From NCBI RefSeq assembly GCF_006489205.2, contig NZ_VFYR02000005.1, positions 186,001 through 250,000 on the forward strand: a DNA stretch of 64,000 bases, read 5' to 3'. The translations under genes were made by a program, and so were the position numbers. Source of the stretch: Brevibacterium sp. XM4083 (lineage in GTDB: Bacteria > Actinomycetota > Actinomycetes > Actinomycetales > Brevibacteriaceae). The notes under the pieces are model-generated. The model was not told the origin of the DNA, ran no database searches, and saw only the letters and a list, made by a program, of their open reading frames with translations. This document shows, in pieces, positions 28,117 through 37,044 of the stretch (position 1 is its first letter; every line of letters begins with the position of its first letter).

Positions 28117-29265
28117 GAGGAGACCGATGTCGATCGTCACTCCGCGCGGGAAGCTGCCGAGATCCCCCTCGGCCCAGTGCCACTTCGTCGTCGCGGAGAG
28201 ATCCTCGGCGAAGAGCGCGGTGTGCATGCGCTCGACGAGGGAGCCGAGGCCGACCATCGCCTCGAGGATCGGCGGTCCGTCGGCCTGGGTCGTCGCCGGG
28301 GAGGTCGAGGGGCTCATGATGATCCGCGAGCCGGACCCCTCGATGCGCATCCGCCAGGCCGCATGACCGGGGGTGCGCGCGTTGCCGCCGCGGACGACGC
28401 GGATCGCTCGGGAGACGCGCTCGAGGATGTCGTCGCCCCCGTCCCCGGCAGGAGCACGGCCGGGCACGGAGTCGACGCCGAGCCCGCGCTGGATCGCCTC
28501 GACGTGTCCGAAGCGGAACCAGTCCTCACCGAGGTCCCGGCACAGCGCCTTCGCTCCATCGCCACCGTTGTCGAGGTAACCGCCGGCACCGCGGATCAGC
28601 GCCATCGGCAGACCGCGGGCGGCCCCCTTGACGAGGTCGGCGGCGGCGGCGATCTCATCGCCGACGGCCCGCACGGTCACCGTCTGCACGCGCCCGTCGT
28701 CGTCGGGCAGTCCGCGCTGATCGTCGAGGCCGGAGAACCCGGAGAGGCCGAGCGCGATGTCGCCGACCCCGACCCGCCACGGCCGCGAGGTCGTATCGGA
28801 GACGACGACGCCGATGCGCACTGCGAAGGCCTCCTCGACCCGGGCGCGCAGCCGGGCGGCGGACCGGTCGGCGTCGGTGGGGTGGAGGACGACGTCGCCT
28901 CCGGAGTTCGACTGGTCGAGACCGGCCGCGGCCTGCACCGTGCCGGCCTGAGTCCGCACGACCTGGACCGTCGTTCCCGAGGCATAGCTGCGTTCGGCCA
29001 CGAGGTGGGTCGAGGACGCTCGGACGAGGTCTTCGAACTCGGCCCGATCGGCCACCGAGGTCAGGCGTCCGTCGGCCTTCGACACGACCTTCGAGGCGAT
29101 GACGAGGATGTCGCCGTCCTTGAGATCGATGCGGTTGCGCCGCAGACTGGTGATGAGGATGCCCGCGAGGTCCGAACCGGGCCGGATGTCCTCATCGAGG
29201 GGAGGCGCGTAGACGGTCAGCAGTCTGTCGTTCATGCCTGCTCGCGGACCGTCACCCTGGCTCAT
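28096..29265 (-). CDS. cofE: coenzyme F420:L-glutamate ligase (CofE) with C-terminal extension
   Basis: Adds L-glutamate to F420-0 using GTP. The CofE domain fills about residues 14-255: DGDILVIASKVVSKADGR, GIVVSDT-type VGVVVSDTTSRPWRVG, GDIALGLSGFSGLDDQRG and AAADLVKGAARGLPMALIRG are characteristic. The protein is 389 residues, longer than a lone CofE (about 250); the extra about 120 residues do not look like the nitroreductase half of mycobacterial FbiB and I cannot place them. The ATG at 29265 has GGAGG almost touching it; ATG 29235 is an alternative. No cofD/fbiA or cofC neighbours are seen. First gene of the minus-strand operon, divergent from whiB. Confidence 0.87.
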   Translation of the reverse strand: MSQGDGPRAGMNDRLLTVYAPPLDEDIRPGSDLAGILITSLRRNRIDLKDGDILVIASKVVSKADGRLTSVADRAEFEDLVRASSTHLVAERSYASGTTVQVVRTQAGTVQAAAGLDQSNSGGDVVLHPTDADRSAARLRARVEEAFAVRIGVVVSDTTSRPWRVGVGDIALGLSGFSGLDDQRGLPDDDGRVQTVTVRAVGDEIAAAADLVKGAARGLPMALIRGAGGYLDNGGDGAKALCRDLGEDWFRFGHVEAIQRGLGVDSVPGRAPAGDGGDDILERVSRAIRVVRGGNARTPGHAAWRMRIEGSGSRIIMSPSTSPATTQADGPPILEAMVGLGSLVERMHTALFAEDLSATTKWHWAEGDLGSFPRGVTIDIGLLSPDSTH

Positions 29266-29443
29266 TCCTCCATATTCCCATCACAGCCGAACGAATCCGA
29301 AATTCTCACGATCCCATCAGGTGGGCACCATGGATTGTGGCAGGTGCGCATGCCGGTCACCATATCTTGTGTTCGCGGCGCGTGTGTATGTGAAGGTGTG
29401 TTCGAATACGCGGTTTCTCCCCGCTTGGATACTGCACGAGGGC

Positions 29444-29473
29444 TTGACTCAGCGGTAATGACACGCGTGTAAT
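29444..29473 (+). promoter_or_regulatory. candidate sigma-70-type promoter for whiB
   Basis: TTGACT at 29444-29449 and TGTAAT at 29468-29473 with an 18-bp spacer, about 82 bp before the whiB start. The 290-bp divergent region between cofE and whiB is AT-rich relative to the genes and contains alternating TGTG tracts. Read by eye only. Confidence 0.45.
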
Positions 29474-29554
29474 TTATACCTAAGGGGAACGCGCTTAGCA
29501 CGAATTCTCGGATTCGCATGGCACAACACGCTGAGCGTGAGAAAGGGGAGAACC

Positions 29555-29995
29555 GTGCAGAGCGCACAGAGCAAGAGACTGGAAGACGAGGAGTTCGTCT
29601 CCGTACCGGGGGTGACCTCCCGCAGCGCCGGCGACTGGTTCGTCGAACCCGGCGCCCGCACACCGGACACGCTGCCGGACCCATTGGCGATCGATCCGAA
29701 CGACCTCACACCGCTGCCCGTCGACGATGCGGCAGTGTCGCCGCTCTCGCTCCTCCTCGGCGCCGCCGAAGACGGCGAACTGTCGTGGCAGGACCAGGCG
29801 CTGTGCGCCCAGACCGACCCTGAGGCGTTCTTCCCGGAGAAGGGCGGATCGACCCGCGAGGCCAAACGCGTCTGCGAGTCCTGCGAGGTGCGCTCCGAAT
29901 GCCTCGACTACGCGCTGGCCAACGACGAGCGGTTCGGGATCTGGGGCGGCATGTCCGAGCGCGAACGCCGTCGACTCAAGAAGCGAGTCGTGTGA
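29555..29995 (+). CDS. whiB2: WhiB-family iron-sulfur regulator (WhiB2/WhmD-like)
   Basis: Small 4Fe-4S transcription factor, 146 residues. Cluster ligands Cys84, Cys107, Cys110 and Cys116 follow the C-x22-C-x2-C-x5-C pattern, followed by the FGIWGGMSERERRRLKKRVV beta-turn and basic tail. The tail and the position next to cofE match WhiB2/WhmD, needed for septation in mycobacteria and sporulating septation in Streptomyces (WhiB). GTG 29555 is preferred: AAAGGGGAG lies 4 nt before it; GTG 29537 is in frame but lacks a site. The first 80 residues are disordered and acidic. Its stop overlaps the GTG of the glycosyltransferase gene. Confidence 0.93.
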   Translation: MQSAQSKRLEDEEFVSVPGVTSRSAGDWFVEPGARTPDTLPDPLAIDPNDLTPLPVDDAAVSPLSLLLGAAEDGELSWQDQALCAQTDPEAFFPEKGGSTREAKRVCESCEVRSECLDYALANDERFGIWGGMSERERRRLKKRVV

Positions 29996-32900
29996 GACCT
30001 GCCGTCACGGTCGTCGTCATCTCCGGCGACGACTCCCGCAAGGCCGAGCTCGAAACCACCCTGGGCAGGATCCACCCCGAGATCCCCGTCGTCGATCTCG
30101 GGGGCCTTGCCGTCTCCGAGGCGCTGGCCCTGCCGGCCGTCGCCGGCAGCGACTACCTGTGGTTCCTCACACCCGACTCCCGTCCCGCGCCCGGGTGCCT
30201 CGACGAGCTCCTCGATGCGATGAGCGCCGCGGACTCGGTCGCCGCGGTCGGGCCGAAGCTCTTCAGCGGCGAGCGGATCGTCTCCGCCGGGGTGACGACC
30301 ACCTCGGCGGGGGTGCGCGTCAATCCTGTGGGGTCGGGAGAGCTCGACCAGGGACAGCGGGACGGGGAATCCGAGACGCTCGCGCTCGACCTGCCCGGCA
30401 TGCTCATCGCCACCGGCGACCTCGATCGCATCGGCGCTCCCAGCCGCGGACTCGGCCCGGCCTACCGCGGCATCGAATACTCCCGTCGCCTCCGCGACCT
30501 CGGACGGCGGGTGGCACTCGCCCCCGGCGCTCGACTCGACATCTCGTCGGCCGAGGCGGCTCAGCTCGGCACCTCGGCCAAGCCCCCGTCCTCGCGCGGC
30601 CAGGTGCGCACCGAACAGCGCTACCGGCTCAGCCTCGCCCGGCCCGGCCTCGTCCCACTGCTCATCACCCTGGCCGCGACCCAGCTCGGTTCCGGGCTGC
30701 TCTCCCTGCTCGGCAATGACGTCCGCACCGCCGGCTGGCGCTTCGCCGCGCTTGTCGGCCTGCCCGCCGACGTCCGCGCGACCGCCCGCCTGCGCCGGGC
30801 CAACGCGAAACGCGGCCGGCTCGCGAAGCGCGCGAACACCGCGCACCTCGACTCGCTCTTCGCCGACCCCGAGGAACTCGCCGTCCACCGGCGCAGCATG
30901 GCCGCGCGCGGCGCCGGGACCGGCTCCGGCGACGGCGACCACGACTCCCTCGACGAGGCCGACCTCAATCAGGTCGGTGACACCGAGGAGGCCATCGACT
31001 CGTTCTCCCGCCTCGAGGTCAGCGGCGGCGCCGGCATCTTCACGCACCCGCTCTTCCTCCTCATCCTCGCCTCCGGTCTGCTCAGCGGCCTCGTCTCGCA
31101 CCGGCTCGTCGGTCCCGGACACCTCGTCGGGGGTGCGCTGGGGTCGACCGACATCGGCTACGGGGAGCTCGTCACGCGGCTCCTCGGCGGCTTCCTCGAC
31201 GCCGGCACGGGCATCGACGCCCCGGCCGATCCGCTCCAGCTCGTCCTCGCGGTGCTCGGTCTGCCGTTCCTCGGCAACCTCGACGTCGCGGTCCGCGTCC
31301 TCATCCTCGCCGCCCCGATCGCGGCGGCGATCGCCGCGTACGCGTGCGCCGGCATCCTCGTGTCCGGCAAGTGGGTCCGCGGTTTCGCCGGTCTCCTGTG
31401 GCTCGTCGCCCCGCTCTTCGTCATGGGGCTCTCGACCGGCCGCCTCGGCGTCATCCTCGTGTGGATCGCCGCACCGCTGTTCATCATCGCGCTCACCCGC
31501 AGCCTCCGCACCGGCTCGGTCTCGGCGGCCGCGGCGGCCGGGCTGCTCCTCGTCGTCATCATCGCCGGCGTCCCGCTCATGCTCGTGGTCGGCCTCGTCC
31601 TCACGATCGCCCTCGTGGTCCGCCGGCGGGGTCTGCGTCATCTCTGGCTGCTCGCCCCGACCCTTGTGCTCACGTGGCCGTGGCTCGCCGGGGTCGTCAC
31701 CCACCCCGGCACCCTGTTCGTCATGCCCGGTCAGACGCTGTCGCCGGGCACCGCTCCGACGTATCTCCTCGCTGTCGGGTTCCCCGCCCCGCTCGATCCC
31801 ACGTGGCTGACAGGACTGCTCGAACCGCTCGGGGTGACCGGCGTCAGCCAGCTGTGGGCGCTCGTCATCGTCCTGCCGATGCTCCTGCTCGCCTTCCTCA
31901 CCCTCATCGAGGCCAGGATCCCGCTCACGGTGCTCACCTGGGCGGTCGGGCTCTACCTCACCGGCCTCGTCGTCTCGATCATCCAGGCGCACCTGCCCGC
32001 CCAGGTCGGCCCGTTCGCGCTCATCGGGTCGTACCCGGCGGCCGGAGTGACGCTGACGAGCATCGGTGCGATCGCGCTCCTCGTCCTCGGCGCCGACCGC
32101 CTCACCGCGGCCCCGCGCAGAGTCTCCCGGGTTCCCCTGCGCGTGCTCACCGGCCTCGTCGCCGTCGCCGCCGTCGGCCTCGCCGTGCTCGGCACCGGTC
32201 CTGCCTCCGAGGCGGTGTCGACGACGGAGGACGGCACTGTTCCCGCCCTCGCCGCCGACCGGGCCGCCGGACCCACGGAGGCCCGCACGCTGCGCCTCGA
32301 CGCCGTCGACGGCGACGTGCTCGCCACCCTGCTCTCGACCGCTGACGGCACCGTCATCGGCACCTCGACCGTGGCCTCCGCCGAGGCGGTCGGCGGTCCG
32401 CCGTGGCAGCGGCGACCGCTGCCCATCGGCGAGGACGAGGTCCTCGTCGCCCAGGCCGCGGCCGCGCTGTCGGCCGACGACGCCGGCGACGTCCGCGAGC
32501 TGCTCGGCCGCCTCGGCGTCGATTTCGTCCTCGTCGACGAGGACGACGCCGCGCTGCGCTCCTCCGTGGCCGCAGCGACCGGCCTCGTCGAGGTCGGACC
32601 GACGGATGCGGGTGTGCTCTGGAACGTCGACAAGCCCTACAGCGGCCGCTTCCTCGTCCGCGAACCCGACGGCACGCTGTCGACGGCACCGCGCTCCGGG
32701 GAGACGATCGACATCGCGCCCGGCGCGGACGGGCGCACGCTCGTCGTCGCCGAGGCCGCACACGGGACGACCGCGAGCATCGACGGAGAGGACCTCCCGC
32801 GCCCGGCCGAACCGGATCAGGCGTGGGATGAGCAGTTCACCCTGCCGGCCGCGGGCGGCACCGTCGAACTCGACGATGCGTCACCGCTGATGGCGGCCGG

Positions 32901-33153
32901 GGTCATCGCCGGCTGGGTGCTCGGTCTCCTCTGCCTCATCGTCGCCCTGCCCATCGGCAGCCGCCGCCCCGGCCCGAACCGTGCCATGCGGCGGGCCGAG
33001 CCGGCGACCCCACGAGGGGAATCCGAGACCGCGGCGCAGCGCACCGCCCCTGACGACACCGCCACTGAAGGCACCCCCGCTGACGACAGGGCACCACTGG
33101 ACGGCTCGTCGGCTGACGGTGCCGCAACGGACAAGTCGGAGGAGAGAGCATGA
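29992..33153 (+). CDS. large multi-pass membrane glycosyltransferase (GT2-like N-terminus)
   Basis: 1053 residues. The first about 220 form a GT-A type family 2 domain (VTVVVISGDDSRKAELETTL; YLWFLTPDSRPAPGCLDELL in place of the usual DDD metal site; GPKLFSGERIVSAGVTT). About residues 350-740 hold roughly a dozen TM helices. The C-terminal half-periplasmic part (740-985) resembles a beta-rich domain, then a final TM helix and an acidic, Thr-rich tail. It starts by GTGA overlap with whiB and ends by overlap with the DUF5719 gene, so the three are one unit. In actinobacteria this gene type is regularly next to whiB and manA/manB; it probably elongates or exports a wall glycan. Sugar and acceptor unknown. 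Confidence 0.88.
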   Translation: MRPAVTVVVISGDDSRKAELETTLGRIHPEIPVVDLGGLAVSEALALPAVAGSDYLWFLTPDSRPAPGCLDELLDAMSAADSVAAVGPKLFSGERIVSAGVTTTSAGVRVNPVGSGELDQGQRDGESETLALDLPGMLIATGDLDRIGAPSRGLGPAYRGIEYSRRLRDLGRRVALAPGARLDISSAEAAQLGTSAKPPSSRGQVRTEQRYRLSLARPGLVPLLITLAATQLGSGLLSLLGNDVRTAGWRFAALVGLPADVRATARLRRANAKRGRLAKRANTAHLDSLFADPEELAVHRRSMAARGAGTGSGDGDHDSLDEADLNQVGDTEEAIDSFSRLEVSGGAGIFTHPLFLLILASGLLSGLVSHRLVGPGHLVGGALGSTDIGYGELVTRLLGGFLDAGTGIDAPADPLQLVLAVLGLPFLGNLDVAVRVLILAAPIAAAIAAYACAGILVSGKWVRGFAGLLWLVAPLFVMGLSTGRLGVILVWIAAPLFIIALTRSLRTGSVSAAAAAGLLLVVIIAGVPLMLVVGLVLTIALVVRRRGLRHLWLLAPTLVLTWPWLAGVVTHPGTLFVMPGQTLSPGTAPTYLLAVGFPAPLDPTWLTGLLEPLGVTGVSQLWALVIVLPMLLLAFLTLIEARIPLTVLTWAVGLYLTGLVVSIIQAHLPAQVGPFALIGSYPAAGVTLTSIGAIALLVLGADRLTAAPRRVSRVPLRVLTGLVAVAAVGLAVLGTGPASEAVSTTEDGTVPALAADRAAGPTEARTLRLDAVDGDVLATLLSTADGTVIGTSTVASAEAVGGPPWQRRPLPIGEDEVLVAQAAAALSADDAGDVRELLGRLGVDFVLVDEDDAALRSSVAAATGLVEVGPTDAGVLWNVDKPYSGRFLVREPDGTLSTAPRSGETIDIAPGADGRTLVVAEAAHGTTASIDGEDLPRPAEPDQAWDEQFTLPAAGGTVELDDASPLMAAGVIAGWVLGLLCLIVALPIGSRRPGPNRAMRRAEPATPRGESETAAQRTAPDDTATEGTPADDRAPLDGSSADGAATDKSEERA

Positions 33154-34607
33154 GGCTCGGCCGCAGCACCGTGACATTCGCAGCGATTGCCGTTCCCGGC
33201 ATCCTCATCGCCACGACGTCGTTCCTCACCCCGCTGCCGGCGGGCACGCTCAGTCGCAGCCCCGAACAGGTGCGCATGCCGACCGCAGACACCCAGGTGA
33301 TCTGCCCGGGACCGCTGCTCACCGATCAGGCCGCCGAGGGCACCGACGCCGAGTTCGTCGACGATTCGAACGTCAGCACCCGCGTCGTCTCCGCGACCGC
33401 CCCGATCAGTGCCGCCGACGGCTCCGTGAGCGCCTCGCGTCTCCAGGTCGCCACCCTCGGCGGGTCCCCGGACTTCGACAACCCCGCTTCAGGAGGTTTC
33501 GTCTCCGGCGACGATGCGGTCGAGAACACGAAGATCGTCACCGGCTTCGCCCGTCCCGGAGCCCCCGCCCTGACCACGGCGCTCCAGACCGTCGAAGGCA
33601 CCTCCGGGGACCTCACGGGGCTCGCCACCCTCACATGCGCGGCACCCGCGGCGAACTTCCGGATCGTCGCCGGATCGGGTGAGGCGGGATCGAACTCGCA
33701 GCTGCTGCTGAGCAACCCCGGCAGCGTGCCCGTCCAGGCCCAGGTCCAGGTGATGACCCCCTCGGGATCGCGGGGTGAACCGACCGAGCTGAGCATCCGG
33801 GCCGGCTCCCAGCGGGCCGTCCGCCTGGCCGGACTCGCCGCGGGCGCCCCCGAACTCGCCGTCGACGTCTCCGTCGACGGGGGAGTCCTCGCCGGCTCGA
33901 TCCAGGAGACGAAGCTCGACGGGCTCACCCCGCAGGGCATCGACCTCGCCGCGCCGGGGGCACCGGCCGCGAACCAGCAGGTCCTCACGGGACTCGACGG
34001 CAGGAGCGTGCGCGTGCGCGTGGCCAACCCCGGTGACGATCTCGCCGAGGTGGCCCTCAAGGCCTACGGTCCCGACGGGGAGGTCGACATCCCCCGTTCG
34101 GCGCTCACCGTCGTCGCCGGGGGCGTCGCCGAGGCCGACCTCGGCGAGCTCACGGCCACGAGCCTCGTCCTCCAGTCCGACCAGCCCGTCCAGGCCTCGG
34201 CATCCGTGGCGACGAATCCCGACGGGGGAGCCGGCGACTTCGCGACGATCACCGCCACCGAAGGCCTCGCCGACGCACAGCTCATGGCCCTGCCGCGGAC
34301 CGGGACCGCACAGCTCTTCCTCTCCCCGGGGCAGGGGCAGGTGCAGGTCAGCGGCATGCTCGACGACGGCTCCCTGACCGACCCGCGCACCGTCGACCTC
34401 AACCCGACCGCGACGACGACCCTGGCTCCGGCCGAGATCTCCTCCGAAGCGGTGCGCGCCCTCGTCATCAGCGGACAGGGCGCTGCCGGGTCACAGGCCG
34501 ACGGCGTCCATGCGAGCCTCGTCGTGACCTCGGACAGCGGGCTGTCGGCAGTCATGCCCGCGCCGGCCCCGGCCGGCGTCGCCTACCGCGACATCCGACT
34601 CGACTGA
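33150..34607 (+). CDS. DUF5719 family exported protein
   Basis: 485-residue protein with an N-terminal signal anchor (VTFAAIAVPGILIATTSFL) and a fully extracytoplasmic body of repeated beta-sandwich-like segments (for example LLLSNPGSVPVQAQVQVMTP, VRVRVANPGDDLAEVALKAY). Two Cys (VICPGPLL and LATLTCAAPA) could form a disulfide. The ATG overlaps the glycosyltransferase stop (ATGA at 33150), and this pairing is conserved in actinobacteria. It probably works with the glycosyltransferase outside the membrane; no catalytic motif is seen. Confidence 0.85.
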   Translation: MRLGRSTVTFAAIAVPGILIATTSFLTPLPAGTLSRSPEQVRMPTADTQVICPGPLLTDQAAEGTDAEFVDDSNVSTRVVSATAPISAADGSVSASRLQVATLGGSPDFDNPASGGFVSGDDAVENTKIVTGFARPGAPALTTALQTVEGTSGDLTGLATLTCAAPAANFRIVAGSGEAGSNSQLLLSNPGSVPVQAQVQVMTPSGSRGEPTELSIRAGSQRAVRLAGLAAGAPELAVDVSVDGGVLAGSIQETKLDGLTPQGIDLAAPGAPAANQQVLTGLDGRSVRVRVANPGDDLAEVALKAYGPDGEVDIPRSALTVVAGGVAEADLGELTATSLVLQSDQPVQASASVATNPDGGAGDFATITATEGLADAQLMALPRTGTAQLFLSPGQGQVQVSGMLDDGSLTDPRTVDLNPTATTTLAPAEISSEAVRALVISGQGAAGSQADGVHASLVVTSDSGLSAVMPAPAPAGVAYRDIRLD

Positions 34608-34640
34608 GGAGCCGGCTCGGCCGCAGGCCGGCTGTGTCGT

Positions 34641-35009
34641 TCAGCCCTGCGCGCCGCGCAGCAGCGCGACCTGGTCGGCGATCACCTCGGCGATGAGGGT
34701 CTCCCGTGTCCCGCCGAGGCTGTGGTATTCGATGGGCCGACGATAGAGCACGATGTGCGTGCGGCGCTGCGGGGTCGCGGGGAACACCCGACCGAAGCTC
34801 GGCTCCGTCGACCCCGGCGGGGGGACGACATCGATGGCGAGGACCACCTCGGCGAGGAGATCGGGCTCCTGCTCACGGTGCCGGGCGAACTCCTCGGCGG
34901 CGACCCGCGCGAAGGACTCCGCCCGGGTCGCGCGCGCGGGGACATTCGCGCGGAAGAGGGGGGACCTCAGGCCCCGTCCGTGCCGGTCCCGGCGGCGTCT
35001 GAAGCTCAT
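34641..35009 (-). CDS. zincin-like metallopeptidase family protein (Rv3259-like), metal motif missing
   Basis: 122 residues, matching the single-domain PF06262 family: FARVAAEEFARHREQEPD helix, AEVVLAIDVVPPP strand, RRTHIVLYRRPIEYHS strand, then the helix that should carry HExxH. Here that helix reads TLIAEVIADQVALL (residues 105-118): both His are replaced (AEVIAD), only the Glu remains. So zinc hydrolysis is doubtful. A frame extends upstream to 35183, but ATG 35009 gives the family N-terminus with a basic RRRRDRHGRG leader. Divergent from DUF3499, as Rv3259/Rv3258c are neighbours in M. tuberculosis. Confidence 0.8.
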   Translation of the reverse strand: MSFRRRRDRHGRGLRSPLFRANVPARATRAESFARVAAEEFARHREQEPDLLAEVVLAIDVVPPPGSTEPSFGRVFPATPQRRTHIVLYRRPIEYHSLGGTRETLIAEVIADQVALLRGAQG

Positions 35010-35124
35010 GGTCGATGATTCTACCGAGACCCCTGCCCGTCCGCGGAGGAAACCCGCAGAACTCGTCGGCCGCTCGGCCCGGCCACCGGGGAACGGCCAG
35101 TGACAGCGTGTAAAGTGAACGACT

Positions 35125-35508
35125 GTGTCAGCCTTGCGAACGTGCTCGAAAGTCAGCTGCTCGCGCAGCGCCTCCGCGACCATGACCTATGTGCATGCGG
35201 ACGCGTGTGTCGTCGTCGGTCCCCTCGCCCGCCGCGCCGAACCCGGCGCCCACGACCTCTGCGCCGATCACGCCGCCCGGCTCACCCCGCCGGTGGGCTG
35301 GGAGCTCATCCGCATCGGCGCGTCCGAGGAACCGCCCGAGCGCACCCATGACGATCTCCTCGCGATCGCCGACGCGGTGCGCGAGGCCGCGGCGACCCCC
35401 GCACCTGGCCGCGCGAGCGGACCGCGCGCCGTCGACGCCGACACCGACTCCGACGCCGATTCCGGGCAGGGCCGCAAGCACGGTCACCTGCGCATCATCG
35501 GCCCGTGA
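35125..35508 (+). CDS. DUF3499 family protein
   Basis: 127 residues, GTG start. The first 60 residues are strongly conserved in actinobacteria: ALRTCSKVSCSRSASATMTY, ACVVVGPLARRAEPGAHDLC, DHAARLTPPVGWELI. Three Cys (residues 7, 12 and about 46) plus His in the second motif could bind zinc like a small ribbon. The C-terminal half is low-complexity Asp/Ala-rich and ends with HLRIIGP. It is followed immediately by manB. No function is assigned. Confidence 0.85.
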   Translation: MSALRTCSKVSCSRSASATMTYVHADACVVVGPLARRAEPGAHDLCADHAARLTPPVGWELIRIGASEEPPERTHDDLLAIADAVREAAATPAPGRASGPRAVDADTDSDADSGQGRKHGHLRIIGP

Positions 35509-35540
35509 GCGCCTCCGACGATCTCCACGAAGGACACCCC

Positions 35541-36974
35541 ATGACCCTCCCCGCCTCCCGTGCCCGCGCCCTGGCCACCGCCGTCGGCGCCTACGACATC
35601 CGCGGGAGGATCCCCGACGAACTCGACGACGACATCCTCTTCGCCCTCGGCTGGGCCACGGCCACCGCGATGGCGGAGATCCACGGCAGCACCGAGGTCG
35701 TCGTCGGCCATGACATGCGCCCGAGCTCCCCGGGATTCGCCGGGGCCTTCGCCGCGGGCGTCGCCGCCGCGGGTCGGCGCCCGGTCCTCCTCGGCCTCTG
35801 CTCGACCGACCAGCTCTACTTCGCCTCCGGGATCTTCGACCTGCCCGGGGCGATGATCACCGCGAGCCACAATCCCGCCGACTACAACGGGATCAAGATC
35901 TGCGGCCCCCGTGCCGGCGGCGTCAGCCTCGACTCCGGACTCGGACGGATCCGCGACCTCGCCCCCGACGCCCCGGCGCCTGAGCCGGAGGCCGCCCCGG
36001 TGCCCGTCGACGAGCGCGCGGCGGCGACGATGCGGGGCAGCTATGCCCAGCGCATCCGTCAGCTCACCCACGTCGACGGCGTGCGCGGTCTGCGCGTCGT
36101 CGTCGACTGCGGCAACGGCATGGCCGGACGGCTCCTCGACGAGGTCTTCGGCACCGCCGCGGGGCTGCCCGAGCTCGACCTCGACGTCATCGGCCTCTAC
36201 ACCGAACTCGACGGGACGTTTCCCAACCATGAGGCCAACCCCCTCAAACCCGAGAACCTCGTCGACGTGCAGAGGGCGGTCGTCGAGTATGGCGCCGATC
36301 TCGGGCTCGCCTTCGACGGCGACGCCGACCGGTGCTTCTTCATCGACGAGACCGGAGCGACGCTGTCGGCCTCGGCCGTCGGCGCTCTCGTCGCCGAACG
36401 CGAGATCACCCGCGCCCGGGCCGCCGGCGCCCAGACGCCCGCGGTCATCCACAACCTCATCACCTCCCGCAGCGTCCCCGAGGCGATCGCCGCCGCCGGC
36501 GGTCGCGCGATCCGCTCGAAGGTCGGCCACTCCGGGATCAAGACCCTGATGCGCGAGGAGCACGCGGTCTTCGCGTGCGAGCACTCCGCGCACTTCTACT
36601 TCGAGGAGTTCTACGGCGCGGATTCGGGCATGCTCGCCGCCTGCCACCTCATCACCGCTCTCGCCACCGCCGGCGGCCTGGCCTCGAGCCTCGTCGCCGC
36701 CTACGACACCTACCGCCAGTCGGGGGAGATCAACTTCACCGTCGCCGATCCCGATGCCGTCCTCGCCGCGTTCGCCGCGGCCGCCGCCGACTTCGGTCCC
36801 GGGCGCATCGAGGAACTCGACGGGATCAGCGTGCAGGGCGAGGACTGGTGGGTCAACCTGCGCAAGTCGAACACCGAGCCGCTCGTGCGGCTCAACGTCG
36901 AAGCGCCCGACGAGGCGCGCGTGCGCGAACTCACCGACCTCGCCACCGTCATCGTCTCCGGCCGGGCCGCCTGA
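35541..36974 (+). CDS. manB: phosphomannomutase/phosphoglucomutase
   Basis: Alpha-D-phosphohexomutase converting Man-6-P to Man-1-P. The phosphoserine is Ser109 in [15 protein letters not shown]; metal loop [12 protein letters not shown] near residue 255; sugar loop [17 protein letters not shown] near 350; phosphate-binding [15 protein letters not shown] near 445. 477 residues, usual length. ATG 35541 has GAAGGA upstream; a GTG at 35505 overlapping the DUF3499 stop is an alternative that adds 12 residues. With manA it supplies GDP-mannose precursors. Confidence 0.95.
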   Translation: MTLPASRARALATAVGAYDIRGRIPDELDDDILFALGWATATAMAEIHGSTEVVVGHDMRPSSPGFAGAFAAGVAAAGRRPVLLGLCSTDQLYFASGIFDLPGAMITASHNPADYNGIKICGPRAGGVSLDSGLGRIRDLAPDAPAPEPEAAPVPVDERAAATMRGSYAQRIRQLTHVDGVRGLRVVVDCGNGMAGRLLDEVFGTAAGLPELDLDVIGLYTELDGTFPNHEANPLKPENLVDVQRAVVEYGADLGLAFDGDADRCFFIDETGATLSASAVGALVAEREITRARAAGAQTPAVIHNLITSRSVPEAIAAAGGRAIRSKVGHSGIKTLMREEHAVFACEHSAHFYFEEFYGADSGMLAACHLITALATAGGLASSLVAAYDTYRQSGEINFTVADPDAVLAAFAAAAADFGPGRIEELDGISVQGEDWWVNLRKSNTEPLVRLNVEAPDEARVRELTDLATVIVSGRAA

Positions 36975-36978
36975 GCCT

Positions 36979-37026
36979 GCCGCACCGACACTCAGCCGCA
37001 CTGACTCTCAGCCGCACCGACACCCC
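36979..37026 (+). repeat. three 16-bp tandem repeats before ahcY
   Basis: GCCGCACCGACACTCA (36979-36994), GCCGCACTGACTCTCA (36995-37010) and GCCGCACCGACACCCC (37011-37026) stand head to tail, then a partial ACCGCAC and the AAGGAGG ribosome site of ahcY. They fill the manB-ahcY gap. They could be regulator iterons or slippage products; no known riboswitch is recognised. Confidence 0.7.
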
Positions 37027-37044
37027 ACCGCACAAGGAGGCACC

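Noticed and set aside
29908-32763. Antisense frame across the glycosyltransferase
   Set aside because: Asp/Glu/Arg-rich with no motifs; the sense strand encodes membrane helices and overlaps correctly with neighbours.
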